Of a stretch of DNA of 64,000 nucleotides, positions 7,665 through 16,501 are shown in pieces. Position numbers and translations under genes: made by a program. The notes under the pieces were generated by a model. It ran no database searches and had not been told where the DNA came from. It was given only the letters and a program-made list of their open reading frames with translations. The DNA comes from CADEDV01 sp964596345. Its GTDB lineage: Bacteria > Bacteroidota > Bacteroidia > Chitinophagales > Chitinophagaceae. Numbering within the stretch: position 1 is the stretch's first letter; the number at the start of each line of letters is the position of its first letter. The DNA lies in NCBI GenBank assembly GCA_964596345.1, contig CAZQSZ010000003.1, positions 558,001-622,000 of the forward strand. The letters run 5' to 3'.

Positions 7665-8699
7665 ATGGAATTAGGCATCGGCATGTTTGGCGATAATCAT
7701 TATGATAAGGATGGCCAGCCACAATCTCCCGGTCAGCGGTTGCAGGAGCTGATCGAAGAAATTAAGTTGATGGATGAAGTAGGGATTGATTTTTATGGAA
7801 TAGGTGAGCACCATCGTCCCGATTATGCTGTATCCGTTCCCGAAATCATATTAGCGGCTGTAGCCACTGTTACAAAAAATATTAAACTTGGCAGTGCAGT
7901 TTCGGTGTTGAGTTCGGCTGACCCGGTAAAACTATATCAGAGTTTTGCAACGGTTGACCTGATCAGTAATGGCCGTGCAGAACTGATGGCGGGCCGTGGC
8001 AGTTTTATTGAGTCGTATCCTTTATACGGTTACAACCTGCAGGATTATGATGAACTCTTTGAAGAAAAGCTGGACCTGCTGTTGCAGATCAATAACAATA
8101 ATCCCATCAGCTGGAAAGGAAAATTCAGGGCGGCCTTACAAAACCAGCAAATATTGCCCCGTGCTGTTCATGATCATCTGAATATATGGATCGCTGTTGG
8201 CGGCACCCCGGAGAGTGTGTTGCGGGCAGCTAAATATGGTTTGCCGGTGATCTTTGCCATCATTGGTGGCAACCCGGTACAATTCAAACCGTTGTTTGAT
8301 TATTATCAACAGGCTTACCAGGAATTTGGACATGATATGAATTCCTTCCAGGTGGGTGTGCATATGCATGCTTTCTTCGGGGAGAACAGTCAGCAAACTG
8401 CTGATGAATATTATCCCGTTTATTCCTCGCAAATGAACCGGGTGGGCAGCACCCGTGGCTGGCCACCTTACCAGCGGCAGCAGTATGATACAGGTAGGGG
8501 ACCTAAAGGCCATCTCGTCATTGGTGATGTCCATGAAGCCATTGATAAAATTTTACAGCTGCATGAATTGTTTGGTCTCACCCGTTTCTCTGCCCATATG
8601 GATGTGGGCGGGCCATCCCATGCATCGCTGATGAAATCCATCGAGATCTATGGAACGAAGATCGCCCCGAAGGTGAGAGAGGCGTTGAAAGGAAAATAA
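7665..8699 (+). CDS. LLM-class flavin-dependent oxidoreductase
   Basis: A 344-residue cytoplasmic enzyme of the bacterial luciferase fold. It opens with MELGIGMFGD, then GEHHRPDYAVS, LGSAVSVLSS and RAELMAGRGSF, the usual order for this family, which oxidises organic substrates with reduced FMN (F420 is possible but less likely in this phylum). Full family length. The substrate is not deducible. CAAATTTG sits just upstream of the start and could act as a -7 element two bases off the consensus. Confidence 0.85.
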   Translation: MELGIGMFGDNHYDKDGQPQSPGQRLQELIEEIKLMDEVGIDFYGIGEHHRPDYAVSVPEIILAAVATVTKNIKLGSAVSVLSSADPVKLYQSFATVDLISNGRAELMAGRGSFIESYPLYGYNLQDYDELFEEKLDLLLQINNNNPISWKGKFRAALQNQQILPRAVHDHLNIWIAVGGTPESVLRAAKYGLPVIFAIIGGNPVQFKPLFDYYQQAYQEFGHDMNSFQVGVHMHAFFGENSQQTADEYYPVYSSQMNRVGSTRGWPPYQRQQYDTGRGPKGHLVIGDVHEAIDKILQLHELFGLTRFSAHMDVGGPSHASLMKSIEIYGTKIAPKVREALKGK

Positions 8700-8890
8700 T
8701 ATGCGGTATTTACGATGCGTTGGCGCAGTTCCTGTTTTACTGTAAGCTTTCTTGTCCCTTTATAAGCGGTGCTTATAACTTAGTCAGATGAACTGAGTTA
8801 AGGCATCCTTGTTGGGATGGTAGTATGTTTAATATGGCTTCTGTTCTCCGAAATCATAGTTTCCCTATTTTTAAAGCTTAATTAAAGCCA

Positions 8891-10468
8891 ATGAAAAAGT
8901 ATTACTTATTTGTATTGCTGTTTATCTCGTTCCGCCTGGCCGCACAAGACAACTACTGGCAACAACAGTTGCGCTATACGATCAGCGCATCCCTGGATGT
9001 GGAGGCAAAGAGCATTACCGGTACGGAGACCCTGGTATATAAAAATAATTCCCCCGTTCCGCTAAATTTCATTTGGTTCCACCTGTGGCCCAATGCCTAT
9101 AAAAATGATTCAACGGCACTTTTTAAACAATTGCAACAGGATAGTGCCCGGGCTAAGAAACTGGAGAATCCCGGTCGTGGTTCTATTGACGGACTTGCTT
9201 TTACAATTAATGGGAAGACAGCCAGGACAGAGCCGCATCCGCAGCATATTGATATTATCAAATTGCTCTTAGAAAAACCGTTGGCTCCCGGCGATTCTGT
9301 TAGCATTTTCACACCCTTCCAGGTGATATTGCCCACTTATTTTTCCCGTTCGGGTTATGCAGATGGAGAAATAATGGCCTGCCAGTGGTATCCCAAACCG
9401 GCAGTCTTTGATAAGAATGGCTGGCATGAAATGCCTTACCTGGACATGGGTGAGTTTTACAGCGAATTTGCCACTTATACGGTAAATCTCACTGTGCCTT
9501 CCGACTATATAGTGGGAGCTACCGGTAATTTATTAACGCAGGCCGAACTGGATGCTTACAAAAAAACAGGATCTGCCAACAATACCGATCGCAAAGGGAA
9601 ACCGGTTTTGTATAAACCCGTGGTGACCACTGCTACCAAAACATTACAATATTATGCAGAACAGGTGCCCGATTTTGCCTGGTTTGCGGATAAGGATTTT
9701 GTGATCCAATATGATACGGTTCAATTACCATCCGGGAAGATTGTGGATGCATTTTCTTATTACCACAATAAGAAGAATACGATCTGGGAAAGCAGTATTG
9801 ATTTTGTAAAAGACGGCACCCGTAAATACAGTGAATGGGTGGGAGAGTATGGATACCCCGTAGTGCAGGCGGTAGAAGGACCCGCCAATAATTCAAGTGG
9901 CGGCATGGAATACCCGATGATTACTTTGATCACAAGTCCCAAAGCTAAAAAAGAAGCACTGGATGGAGTGATAGCCCATGAAGTAGGGCATAATTGGTTC
10001 ATGGCAATGCTGGGCAGTAATGAACGAATGCATACTTGGATGGATGAAGGACTGAATTCGTATTATCATTTTCGGTATGAAGCGGAGAAGTATCGTTATA
10101 ATTCCATCTTTGGTGACCAGATACCGGAAGATGTGAAGAAACTGCCGGTTGATAAATTCATGGATATGATCTATAATGTCATCAATCAAAATATACCGAT
10201 GCAGTCAGCGATGGAAACACCGGCTGATAAATTCCCCAATAGCGATGAGTACGGAATTGTATCGTATGTGAAAACCGCTTTGTGGTTATATATGCTGGAA
10301 GCAGCGATAGGAAGGGAAAAAGTTGATGCTGCCATACAAAACTATTTTTCCAAATGGAAATTCAAGCATCCCCAACCAGCAGATATGCAGGCGGCATTTG
10401 AAGAAGCGATCGGCAGTAAACTGGACAAATTTTTTGAGCTGACCCGCAAAGAAGGAAAGCTTGAATGA
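8891..10468 (+). CDS. M1 family zinc metallopeptidase, exported
   Basis: A 525-residue protein with a signal peptide ending RLAAQ. Residues ~25-260 form the beta-rich M1 N-terminal domain; GGMEYPM is the substrate-binding exopeptidase loop (GxMEN-like); HEVGH at residues 363-367 with Glu386 gives the HExxH-18-E zinc site. The enzyme should remove N-terminal residues from peptides in the periplasm or at the surface. The protein stops soon after the C-terminal helical segment (FFELTRKEGK) without the extra C-terminal domain of eukaryotic-type M1 enzymes. It has its own 190-bp upstream region and no operon partner. Confidence 0.9.
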   Translation: MKKYYLFVLLFISFRLAAQDNYWQQQLRYTISASLDVEAKSITGTETLVYKNNSPVPLNFIWFHLWPNAYKNDSTALFKQLQQDSARAKKLENPGRGSIDGLAFTINGKTARTEPHPQHIDIIKLLLEKPLAPGDSVSIFTPFQVILPTYFSRSGYADGEIMACQWYPKPAVFDKNGWHEMPYLDMGEFYSEFATYTVNLTVPSDYIVGATGNLLTQAELDAYKKTGSANNTDRKGKPVLYKPVVTTATKTLQYYAEQVPDFAWFADKDFVIQYDTVQLPSGKIVDAFSYYHNKKNTIWESSIDFVKDGTRKYSEWVGEYGYPVVQAVEGPANNSSGGMEYPMITLITSPKAKKEALDGVIAHEVGHNWFMAMLGSNERMHTWMDEGLNSYYHFRYEAEKYRYNSIFGDQIPEDVKKLPVDKFMDMIYNVINQNIPMQSAMETPADKFPNSDEYGIVSYVKTALWLYMLEAAIGREKVDAAIQNYFSKWKFKHPQPADMQAAFEEAIGSKLDKFFELTRKEGKLE

Positions 10469-10550
10469 CAGGGCAGATAAATTCTCTTCTCATCCCTTTT
10501 TATCCGGCACCTATTCTGAAAAGAAAATGGCAAAATCCGGTATTCGATAA

Positions 10551-11000
10551 ATGACCCTCAAACAAAAGATATACAATTATTACCTGCAAGCCATTCTTGA
10601 TAAAAAGACGATGTTTTTACAACTGCTGGCTGATCTGAAAGAAAGCGGTACCAACGAAACAAAAAGTACGGCCGGTGATAAACATGAAACAGCATTGGCC
10701 ATGCTGCAGATCGAACAAGCCAGGGTAAGAGGGCAATTAAAAGAGGCTGAACAACAATACGCAGCGCTTGAAAAAATAAACCCGGTCTTATCCCCGGTAA
10801 CTGTTGTGGCCGGAAGCCTTATCAAGACAAACAAGTGTTATTTTTTTTTAAGTATAGCAGCAGGTAAAGCCATAATAGATGGAAATGAAGTGATTGCCCT
10901 TTCGCCACAGTCGCCGTTGGGTCAGCAATTACTGTTGGTTGGAGAAGGCCAGACTGTTACGATTAACCAGGTCAGCTATGTGATCGAGAGTATTGGATAA
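10551..11000 (+). CDS. Small GreA/GreB-like protein with coiled-coil N-terminus
   Basis: A 149-residue cytoplasmic protein. Residues ~1-75 are charged and helical, probably a coiled coil (around MLQIEQARVRGQLKEAEQQYAALE). The C-terminal half ends SPQSPLGQQLL followed by GEGQTVTINQVSYVIESI, which mimics the SPxGxAL-G..x-G-D-x-V end of the GreA FKBP-like domain. Gre factors rescue stalled RNA polymerase; this protein may act on RNA polymerase, but the acidic tip residues of true Gre factors are not evident, so cleavage activity is doubtful. It follows the peptidase gene by 82 bp. Confidence 0.55.
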   Translation: MTLKQKIYNYYLQAILDKKTMFLQLLADLKESGTNETKSTAGDKHETALAMLQIEQARVRGQLKEAEQQYAALEKINPVLSPVTVVAGSLIKTNKCYFFLSIAAGKAIIDGNEVIALSPQSPLGQQLLLVGEGQTVTINQVSYVIESIG

Positions 11001-11072
11001 ATATGACCAGCGGTTTGACCGGAACGCCAGAAATTGACTGTATTCACTAATTTTACCGCCAGACCTCAACCT

Positions 11073-11954
11073 ATGGTTAATTTTCAAGCCAAAGTATTAG
11101 AGCACCCGGATTACAGTCGCCAGTTCAATTGTGGTGATTCGTTAATTACTGCTTTTTACTGTCCGCTGGAAGCCCGGCTGATGTCGAACCGGTTTTCCGA
11201 TCTCTGGAGCCAGCACAATTATATCTTTTATGTCATCGATGGAAGGAAGGTATGGCATACAGCACATGGTTCTTACGAGCTGAAGAAAGGGGATTGTGTT
11301 TTTGTAAGAAAGGGAGCCAATATTGTTGAACAGTTTTTTGATACCGGTTTCTGCCTGTTGCTGTTTTTTATACCGGATGAATTTCTGTGTGAGACACTGC
11401 AATCCAAAACAAAACCACTGACCAGTCCCGGCCGGAAGTTCTCCCCGGTTATGTTACTAAAGAGCAGTGAAACACTTAATAATTTTTTTATTTCCATGTT
11501 CTCTTATTTCCGGGGTACCAAAGAACCGGATCAGTCGCTGCTGGAATTAAAGTTCAAAGAACTTATTTTAACGATCGCTGATACCCCGGGCAATGATGAA
11601 TTATTGTCTTATTTCTGTTCTTTATTGCGTGAACCAAGGTCGGTATCGCTGCAAAGGATCATGGAGGATAATTATTCCTTCAACCTGAAACTGGAGCAGT
11701 ATGCTGAATTGAGTAACCGGAGTTTATCAGCTTTCAAACGGGATTTCCAGAAGCAATTCAACAGCACCCCGGGCAAATGGTTGCTGGAAAAACGGCTGAA
11801 CCACGCCATGCATTTATTGAGCAACCAGGATAAAAATGTTAGTGAAGCTGCATTTGAAAGCGGCTTCGAAAATCCTTCCCACTTCAGCCGTTCCTTCAAA
11901 GAACGGTTTGGTATTCCGCCTGCTGCTGTAAAACAGGCACAACCTTCCGCCTGA
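11073..11954 (+). CDS. AraC family transcriptional regulator
   Basis: A 293-residue DNA-binding protein. The N-terminal ~170 residues look like a cupin-type sensor (YELKKGDCVFVRKGANI). The last ~100 hold two helix-turn-helix motifs: LEQYAELSNRSLSAFKRDFQ and VSEAAFESGFENPSHFSRSF, ending in the AraC signature. The ligand is unknown. ATG 11073 is preferred to the TTG at 11034. The methyltransferase gene lies 100 bp downstream with its own -7 element, so a link between the two is only a guess from proximity. Confidence 0.85.
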   Translation: MVNFQAKVLEHPDYSRQFNCGDSLITAFYCPLEARLMSNRFSDLWSQHNYIFYVIDGRKVWHTAHGSYELKKGDCVFVRKGANIVEQFFDTGFCLLLFFIPDEFLCETLQSKTKPLTSPGRKFSPVMLLKSSETLNNFFISMFSYFRGTKEPDQSLLELKFKELILTIADTPGNDELLSYFCSLLREPRSVSLQRIMEDNYSFNLKLEQYAELSNRSLSAFKRDFQKQFNSTPGKWLLEKRLNHAMHLLSNQDKNVSEAAFESGFENPSHFSRSFKERFGIPPAAVKQAQPSA

Positions 11955-12009
11955 ACTTTTAAGTCATATCTATGAGCTTACCGGTAATGCCTCGGGGTTT
12001 ACCGGGCAA

Positions 12010-12017
12010 TACTTTTG
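12010..12017 (+). promoter_or_regulatory. Bacteroidota -7 promoter element TACTTTTG
   Basis: Perfect TANNTTTG, 37 bases before the ATG of the methyltransferase gene, leaving a leader of about 35 bases. Confidence 0.5.
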
Positions 12018-12054
12018 TACCGTTATTAAATCATCAACCATTAAACATTTTCAA

Positions 12055-12837
12055 ATGAGTACAAAAGAAGCACAGGGAAAATTGTGGAGTGTGGCTCCGC
12101 AATACTGGTCAACCTATTTCGAACCTTTCTTTATCCCGATTTACAAGGAAGTGCTCCGGCAACTTGAACCGGTAAACAACAGTTTGTTGCTGGATGCCGG
12201 ATGCGGTTCCGGCATGTTTAGCCACATGGCAATTGCCAACGGAGCCGAAGTAATTGGAGTGGATGCTGCACCCGGCCTGCTGGAAGTAGCAAGGGAAAGA
12301 AATCCCGGCAATAATTTCCTGGAGGAAGACCTGGAATCATTGCCTTTTGCATCCGGCAGTTTTGATGTGGTGACCGGGTTCAATTCATTTCAGTATGCCG
12401 GTAATTTCACTAATGCCCTGGCAGAAGCTAAACGGGTGTTAAAAGAAGGCGGCAAACTGGTGATTGCCATCTGGGATAAACCGGAGAAAAGCGAAGCCAC
12501 CAATATCCTGAAAGCGATCGGTTCTTTATTGCCTCCGCCACCGGCTGGCACACCCGGGCCTTTTGCCTTATCAGAAGAAGGGAGGATTGAACAGATCCTG
12601 CAATCTTTATCCTTAAAGCTGGTTTATAAAACAGCCATCAGTTGCCCTTTTATTTATTATACCGTTAACGATGGTATTAAGAGTTTTATGGGTACCGGAC
12701 CCGCAGCAGCAGCGATGAACCATGTAAATGAAAAGATTGTACAGCAGATCATCGCCAAAGCATTACAGCCTTATCATCTTACCGAAGAGTTATATCATCT
12801 CGAGAACAGTTTCCTGCTGTTTGTAGCAGAGAAATAA
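12055..12837 (+). CDS. Class I SAM-dependent methyltransferase (Methyltransf_11 type)
   Basis: A 260-residue cytoplasmic enzyme. Motif I LLDAGCGSGMFS binds S-adenosylmethionine, VIGVDAAPGLL gives the acidic ribose-binding end of beta 2, LESLPFASGSFDVV is motif II and LKEGGKLVIAIWD is motif III. The substrate is probably a small molecule. The gene follows the AraC regulator in the same direction; regulation by it is possible but unproven. Confidence 0.85.
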   Translation: MSTKEAQGKLWSVAPQYWSTYFEPFFIPIYKEVLRQLEPVNNSLLLDAGCGSGMFSHMAIANGAEVIGVDAAPGLLEVARERNPGNNFLEEDLESLPFASGSFDVVTGFNSFQYAGNFTNALAEAKRVLKEGGKLVIAIWDKPEKSEATNILKAIGSLLPPPPAGTPGPFALSEEGRIEQILQSLSLKLVYKTAISCPFIYYTVNDGIKSFMGTGPAAAAMNHVNEKIVQQIIAKALQPYHLTEELYHLENSFLLFVAEK

Positions 12838-12910
12838 TAGCTGGCTATTGAACAAACCGGTAATACGGCTGCACCTGACAAAAATCAGTATCCCGTGGGT
12901 TGGGTCTTTC

Positions 12911-12918
12911 TACTTTTG
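12911..12918 (+). promoter_or_regulatory. Bacteroidota -7 promoter element TACTTTTG
   Basis: Perfect TANNTTTG, 17 bases before ATG 12936. It falls inside the longer frame from 12900 and so argues for the ATG 12936 start. Confidence 0.5.
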
Positions 12919-12935
12919 ACAGCAAATTCACGGGT

Positions 12936-13670
12936 ATGCGATCACGGATCTATGCAGGTATAGTTTGTATTGCCGGTTTGTTTTCATTTACACCCCTGCT
13001 TTCGCAGGTTGCAGCGGTTCAGCTTACTGTAAAAGTTCCTTTACCGGATACGGCTGCAAAACCGGTTTATATCGCCGGTTCCTTTAATTACTGGCACGCC
13101 GGCGATTCCCTGTACCAGATGAAGAAGATCAGCGACGGACAATACAGTATTACCCTTCCTGTTTTTGAAGGAATCAATTACCAGTATAAGTACACAAGAG
13201 GAGGATGGGATAAAGTGGAACTCGCAGCTAACGACAGCAACACCGGTAATCGTTCTTTTTTTTCATCGGCCCGGCTTCAGATTACAGACACCGTACAAAA
13301 ATGGAAACAACCAGTGGCAGTTATCCCGGTTAAGAACCCACGGCTGGAAAAGATCAATGCCATGAAAGATTCGGTGTTGAAAAAATTACAACCCGAGCTG
13401 GCAAAAATGCAGGACTTGCTGAAATCTTACGTACAGAATATGCTTCGGGAAGATCCCAGCCAAAGAAAGCACCGGCAACTGGACAAACAAGCAATGAAGA
13501 AAGTGAACTATGCTTTTACAGAGATCACCGGCCTTTTATATAAGGCGATGGCTTTATTGACAAACGAAGAAAAGAAGATGATACAAAGAAAATTAAAAGA
13601 ACCTGCCGGTAAAGATGATTTCCTCAATACTTTTCTCAATTCTTTCAATGCAATTACAGAAAAGAAATAA
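12936..13670 (+). CDS. Exported CBM20/CBM48-like carbohydrate-binding protein with helical tail
   Basis: A 244-residue protein. A signal peptide (ending PLLSQ) is followed by a ~100-residue beta domain with AKPVYIAGSFNYW ... YSITLPVFEG ... YQYKYTRGGWDKVE, the pattern of starch/glycogen-binding CBM20/48 domains. The second half (residues ~135-244) is lysine-rich and helical (RLEKINAMKDSVLKKLQPEL), unlike known CBM proteins, and may be an anchor or oligomerisation region. No hydrolase domain is present. It probably binds a glucan in the periplasm. ATG 12936 is supported by the promoter element just upstream. Confidence 0.7.
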   Translation: MRSRIYAGIVCIAGLFSFTPLLSQVAAVQLTVKVPLPDTAAKPVYIAGSFNYWHAGDSLYQMKKISDGQYSITLPVFEGINYQYKYTRGGWDKVELAANDSNTGNRSFFSSARLQITDTVQKWKQPVAVIPVKNPRLEKINAMKDSVLKKLQPELAKMQDLLKSYVQNMLREDPSQRKHRQLDKQAMKKVNYAFTEITGLLYKAMALLTNEEKKMIQRKLKEPAGKDDFLNTFLNSFNAITEKK

Positions 13671-13851
13671 CCATTTATAAAAGATTATCCAGGCTTACCT
13701 GTTGCCCGGATATCCCGGGAATCATCTTCTCTTACCGCCGAATGACTTATTCCGCCACACAGTTGTGTATAAATTAACAGGAAATTGACCTGGCGACGGT
13801 CTGTTTCAGTTAATTTCGCCGGTTCGTATCATATACTACATTACTTTATTT

Positions 13852-14277
13852 ATGTTTTTGAAAATACTTACCGTAGCAGGCCTGGCCACTTTTGAAATAT
13901 ATGCAGCCATCCCTGCCGGGTTCGCATTTAACTTATCTCCCTGGACTATATTTTTTTCTACTGTTACCGGCGGGTTGGCCGGTGTATTTGCCGCTACATT
14001 TTTTGGAGACCGGATCAGGGCTTTCTTTCATAAAAAGAAAACAGCAGCTGCAGAAGAAACTAAAAAACACCCTGTACTGGCCCGCATCTGGAACAAATAC
14101 GGAGTAGCGGGTCTTGGTTTTGCAGGTACTATGACAGTCGGTGCCCCGATCAGTATTGCCGTTGGAACGGGGCTGAATGTCAATCTTAAAAAAATGCTGG
14201 TTTGGTGCTGCCTGGGAGTTGTAACCCGTTGTGTGTTGTTTACAATTATAGGCTATTATGGCCTGCAGTTGTTCTGA
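13852..14277 (+). CDS. Small multidrug export (Sm_multidrug_ex) family membrane protein
   Basis: A 141-residue inner-membrane protein with about four hydrophobic segments (residues ~1-25, 28-50, 85-110, 115-140) and a lysine-rich cytoplasmic loop. GxGFAGTM-type and PISIAVGTGL motifs resemble the putative small multi-drug export family (PF06695). A transport role is inferred from family only. It converges with the sugar dehydrogenase gene, 38 bp apart. Confidence 0.7.
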   Translation: MFLKILTVAGLATFEIYAAIPAGFAFNLSPWTIFFSTVTGGLAGVFAATFFGDRIRAFFHKKKTAAAEETKKHPVLARIWNKYGVAGLGFAGTMTVGAPISIAVGTGLNVNLKKMLVWCCLGVVTRCVLFTIIGYYGLQLF

Positions 14278-14315
14278 TGCAGAACGACGCTGTTTAACCA
14301 ATCAACTACCTATCG

Positions 14316-15554
14316 TTATTTTTTACTGATCCGGAAAAGTATGCCGCTGTCAGTTACCGTATAGAGCATCCCGTTCAGGCAGGCTACGTCCCGGAACCGT
14401 TCCCGTTTATCGGCCAGTAATCGTTCTTCCCCCACCACTTTATTATTAACGATCACTAACCGGGCAATATGTGTACTGCTGAGGCCAGTAATAAATAAAT
14501 TATTCTTCCATTCAGGGATGGCATTCCCGGTATAAAAGGTCATACCACTGGGAGAGATCACCGGATCCCAGTAATAGACAGGTTGTTCCATACCTGCTTT
14601 TTGCTGAATACCGTCGCCCACGGCCGGGCCGCTGTATTCAATACCATAAGTAATAACAGGCCAGCCGTAATTCTTTCCGGGCTTCACGATATTCAGTTCA
14701 TCACCACCCCGGGGGCCAAACTCGGCTTCCCATAACTCACCTGTTACGGGATGAATATCGAGGCTTTGCGGGTTGCGAAATCCATAGGCGTAGATTTCGG
14801 GCATCGCATTTTTTTGTTTACTGAAAGGATTACCCGGTGCAGGTTTACCTTCTTTGGTGATCTTAAATATTTTTCCAAGACCGGATGACAAGAGTTGCGC
14901 CTGTGCCCTTCCTTCCAGGATGGATCTTTCACCCGTGGAAACAAAGAGATATCCTTCTTTATTAAACAATAAACGGGAGCCATAATGCAGTTTACTGTCA
15001 AGGGCGGGAGTAGCCCGGAAGATCACAACCGGGTTATCTATTTTTCCGGCAGCTTCATTCAACTGTCCTTTGGCAACAGCGGTGAGGTTGCCGGTGCCAT
15101 TTTTTTCAGAGAAGGACCAATAGATCGTTTTATTTTTTGAAAACTCAGGATCAAAAGCCACATCCAGTAAACCACCCTGGCTACGGTCATCAACAGCCGG
15201 GAAACCGGTTATCTTTTTAACTAATATTCCATTGGCATCATAGATCTGCATATAACCGGTTTTGTCGGTGATCAGCAGCCGGCCATCCGGCATGGGAACA
15301 ATGGCCCAGGGCTTTCCTATATTCCCGGCTAACTTATCCACTTTATAAGGAGTACTGGTTTTCACACCTGCGATCCTTGTCTGGCCTGCAAAAGCCGGTT
15401 TATAATTACTGTTGGCCGCTTTTGTTTCAACAGGTGGTAACTTCGTAGTGTCACCAAAATCAGCAGTATTGGAGGAGCCGGAATTATTGGCACATCCTGT
15501 TGTGTACAGGAATACCGTCAGCACTGACAGGCAAAAACTATATTTTATATACAT
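14316..15554 (-). CDS. PQQ-dependent sugar dehydrogenase (GSDH type) lipoprotein
   Basis: A 412-residue exported protein with a lipoprotein-like signal (FLYTTGCANN, Cys at ~21). The mature part has the six-bladed quinoprotein propeller pattern: GKPWAIVPMPDGRLLITDKTG, GGLLDVAFDP, FRNPQSLDIHPVTGELWEAEFGPRGGDE and NYGWPVITYG. Such enzymes oxidise aldoses with pyrroloquinoline quinone in the periplasm. No PQQ biosynthesis gene is in view, so PQQ may come from outside or another locus. Usual length for the family. Confidence 0.9.
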   Translation of the reverse strand: MYIKYSFCLSVLTVFLYTTGCANNSGSSNTADFGDTTKLPPVETKAANSNYKPAFAGQTRIAGVKTSTPYKVDKLAGNIGKPWAIVPMPDGRLLITDKTGYMQIYDANGILVKKITGFPAVDDRSQGGLLDVAFDPEFSKNKTIYWSFSEKNGTGNLTAVAKGQLNEAAGKIDNPVVIFRATPALDSKLHYGSRLLFNKEGYLFVSTGERSILEGRAQAQLLSSGLGKIFKITKEGKPAPGNPFSKQKNAMPEIYAYGFRNPQSLDIHPVTGELWEAEFGPRGGDELNIVKPGKNYGWPVITYGIEYSGPAVGDGIQQKAGMEQPVYYWDPVISPSGMTFYTGNAIPEWKNNLFITGLSSTHIARLVIVNNKVVGEERLLADKRERFRDVACLNGMLYTVTDSGILFRISKK

Positions 15555-15730
15555 ATATTGACTTTGAAGTATGAGTTATAAAAATAAAGAAACCGTTTTA
15601 GAAAACAGTTTTCCCGGCCTGTTTTAAACAAAGCGGTGTACTGTTTGTTCGTAAGACGACCTGTAACATTATAATTGATTTACTTTAATACGCTGAATTA
15701 ATTAAATGCACCTGATAAAAAACACATCAA

Positions 15731-16447
15731 ATGAATACTGATCTCAAAGGCAAAGTGGCCTATATCACCGGCGGAAGTAAAGGTATAGGGTATGGTATTG
15801 CCAAAACATTACTGGATAAAGGGATGAAAGTGGCGATTACCAGCCGCACAATAGAGGCAGCTAAGAAAGCAGCGGTTTCTTTGACTAATGATCCTTCAAA
15901 AATACTAGCCCTTGAATCGGAAGTAAGTTCTATGGCTGCGGAGGCAAAAGCTGTGCAGGCAACCATCGCTCATTTCGGGCAGCTGGATGTGCTGGTGGCC
16001 AATGCAGGAGTGGGGCGTTTTGCATCGATTGAAAATATAACGGAGCAGGAATGGAAGGACACTATTGATACCAATCTCACCGGTGTTTTCAACAGTGTAA
16101 AAGCCAGCCTGGAAGCGTTGAAACAATCCAAAGGTTATATCATTACCATCGCAAGTCTTGCCGGCACAAATTTCTTTGAGAATGGTTCAGCCTATAATGC
16201 CAGTAAGTTTGGGTTGGTTGGTTTTTCACAAGCCATCATGCTTGATCTCCGGAAATACGGGATAAAGGTCACTACGATCATGCCGGGTTCCGTAGCCACT
16301 TATTTTAATAATCATATTCCTGCAGCTACTGATGCCTGGAAGATACAACCGGAAGACATCGGGCAGATGGTGGCAGATCTTTTACAAATGAATCCAAGGA
16401 CATTACCGAGTAAGATCGAGGTCAGGCCAACGATACCGGGCAAATAA
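15731..16447 (+). CDS. Short-chain dehydrogenase/reductase (SDR)
   Basis: A 238-residue classical SDR. TGGSKGIG is the nucleotide-binding loop, VANAG the stabilising motif, and Ser-(x12)-Tyr-x3-Lys is seen as IASLAG...AYNASKFG. Arg after the glycine motif (ITSR) suggests NADP(H). The substrate is unknown. It sits between the divergent sugar dehydrogenase gene and the secreted deacetylase gene, with a 54-bp gap to the latter. Confidence 0.9.
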   Translation: MNTDLKGKVAYITGGSKGIGYGIAKTLLDKGMKVAITSRTIEAAKKAAVSLTNDPSKILALESEVSSMAAEAKAVQATIAHFGQLDVLVANAGVGRFASIENITEQEWKDTIDTNLTGVFNSVKASLEALKQSKGYIITIASLAGTNFFENGSAYNASKFGLVGFSQAIMLDLRKYGIKVTTIMPGSVATYFNNHIPAATDAWKIQPEDIGQMVADLLQMNPRTLPSKIEVRPTIPGK

Positions 16448-16501
16448 TACAGGATATTAGTTCACCCGGATGGATTTGCATATTTAATTAACACAGGTAC
16501 C

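Noticed and set aside
8700..8890. A possible RNA gene in the gap before the M1 peptidase
   Set aside because: No stable fold or conserved motif is visible by eye; ordinary intergenic DNA.
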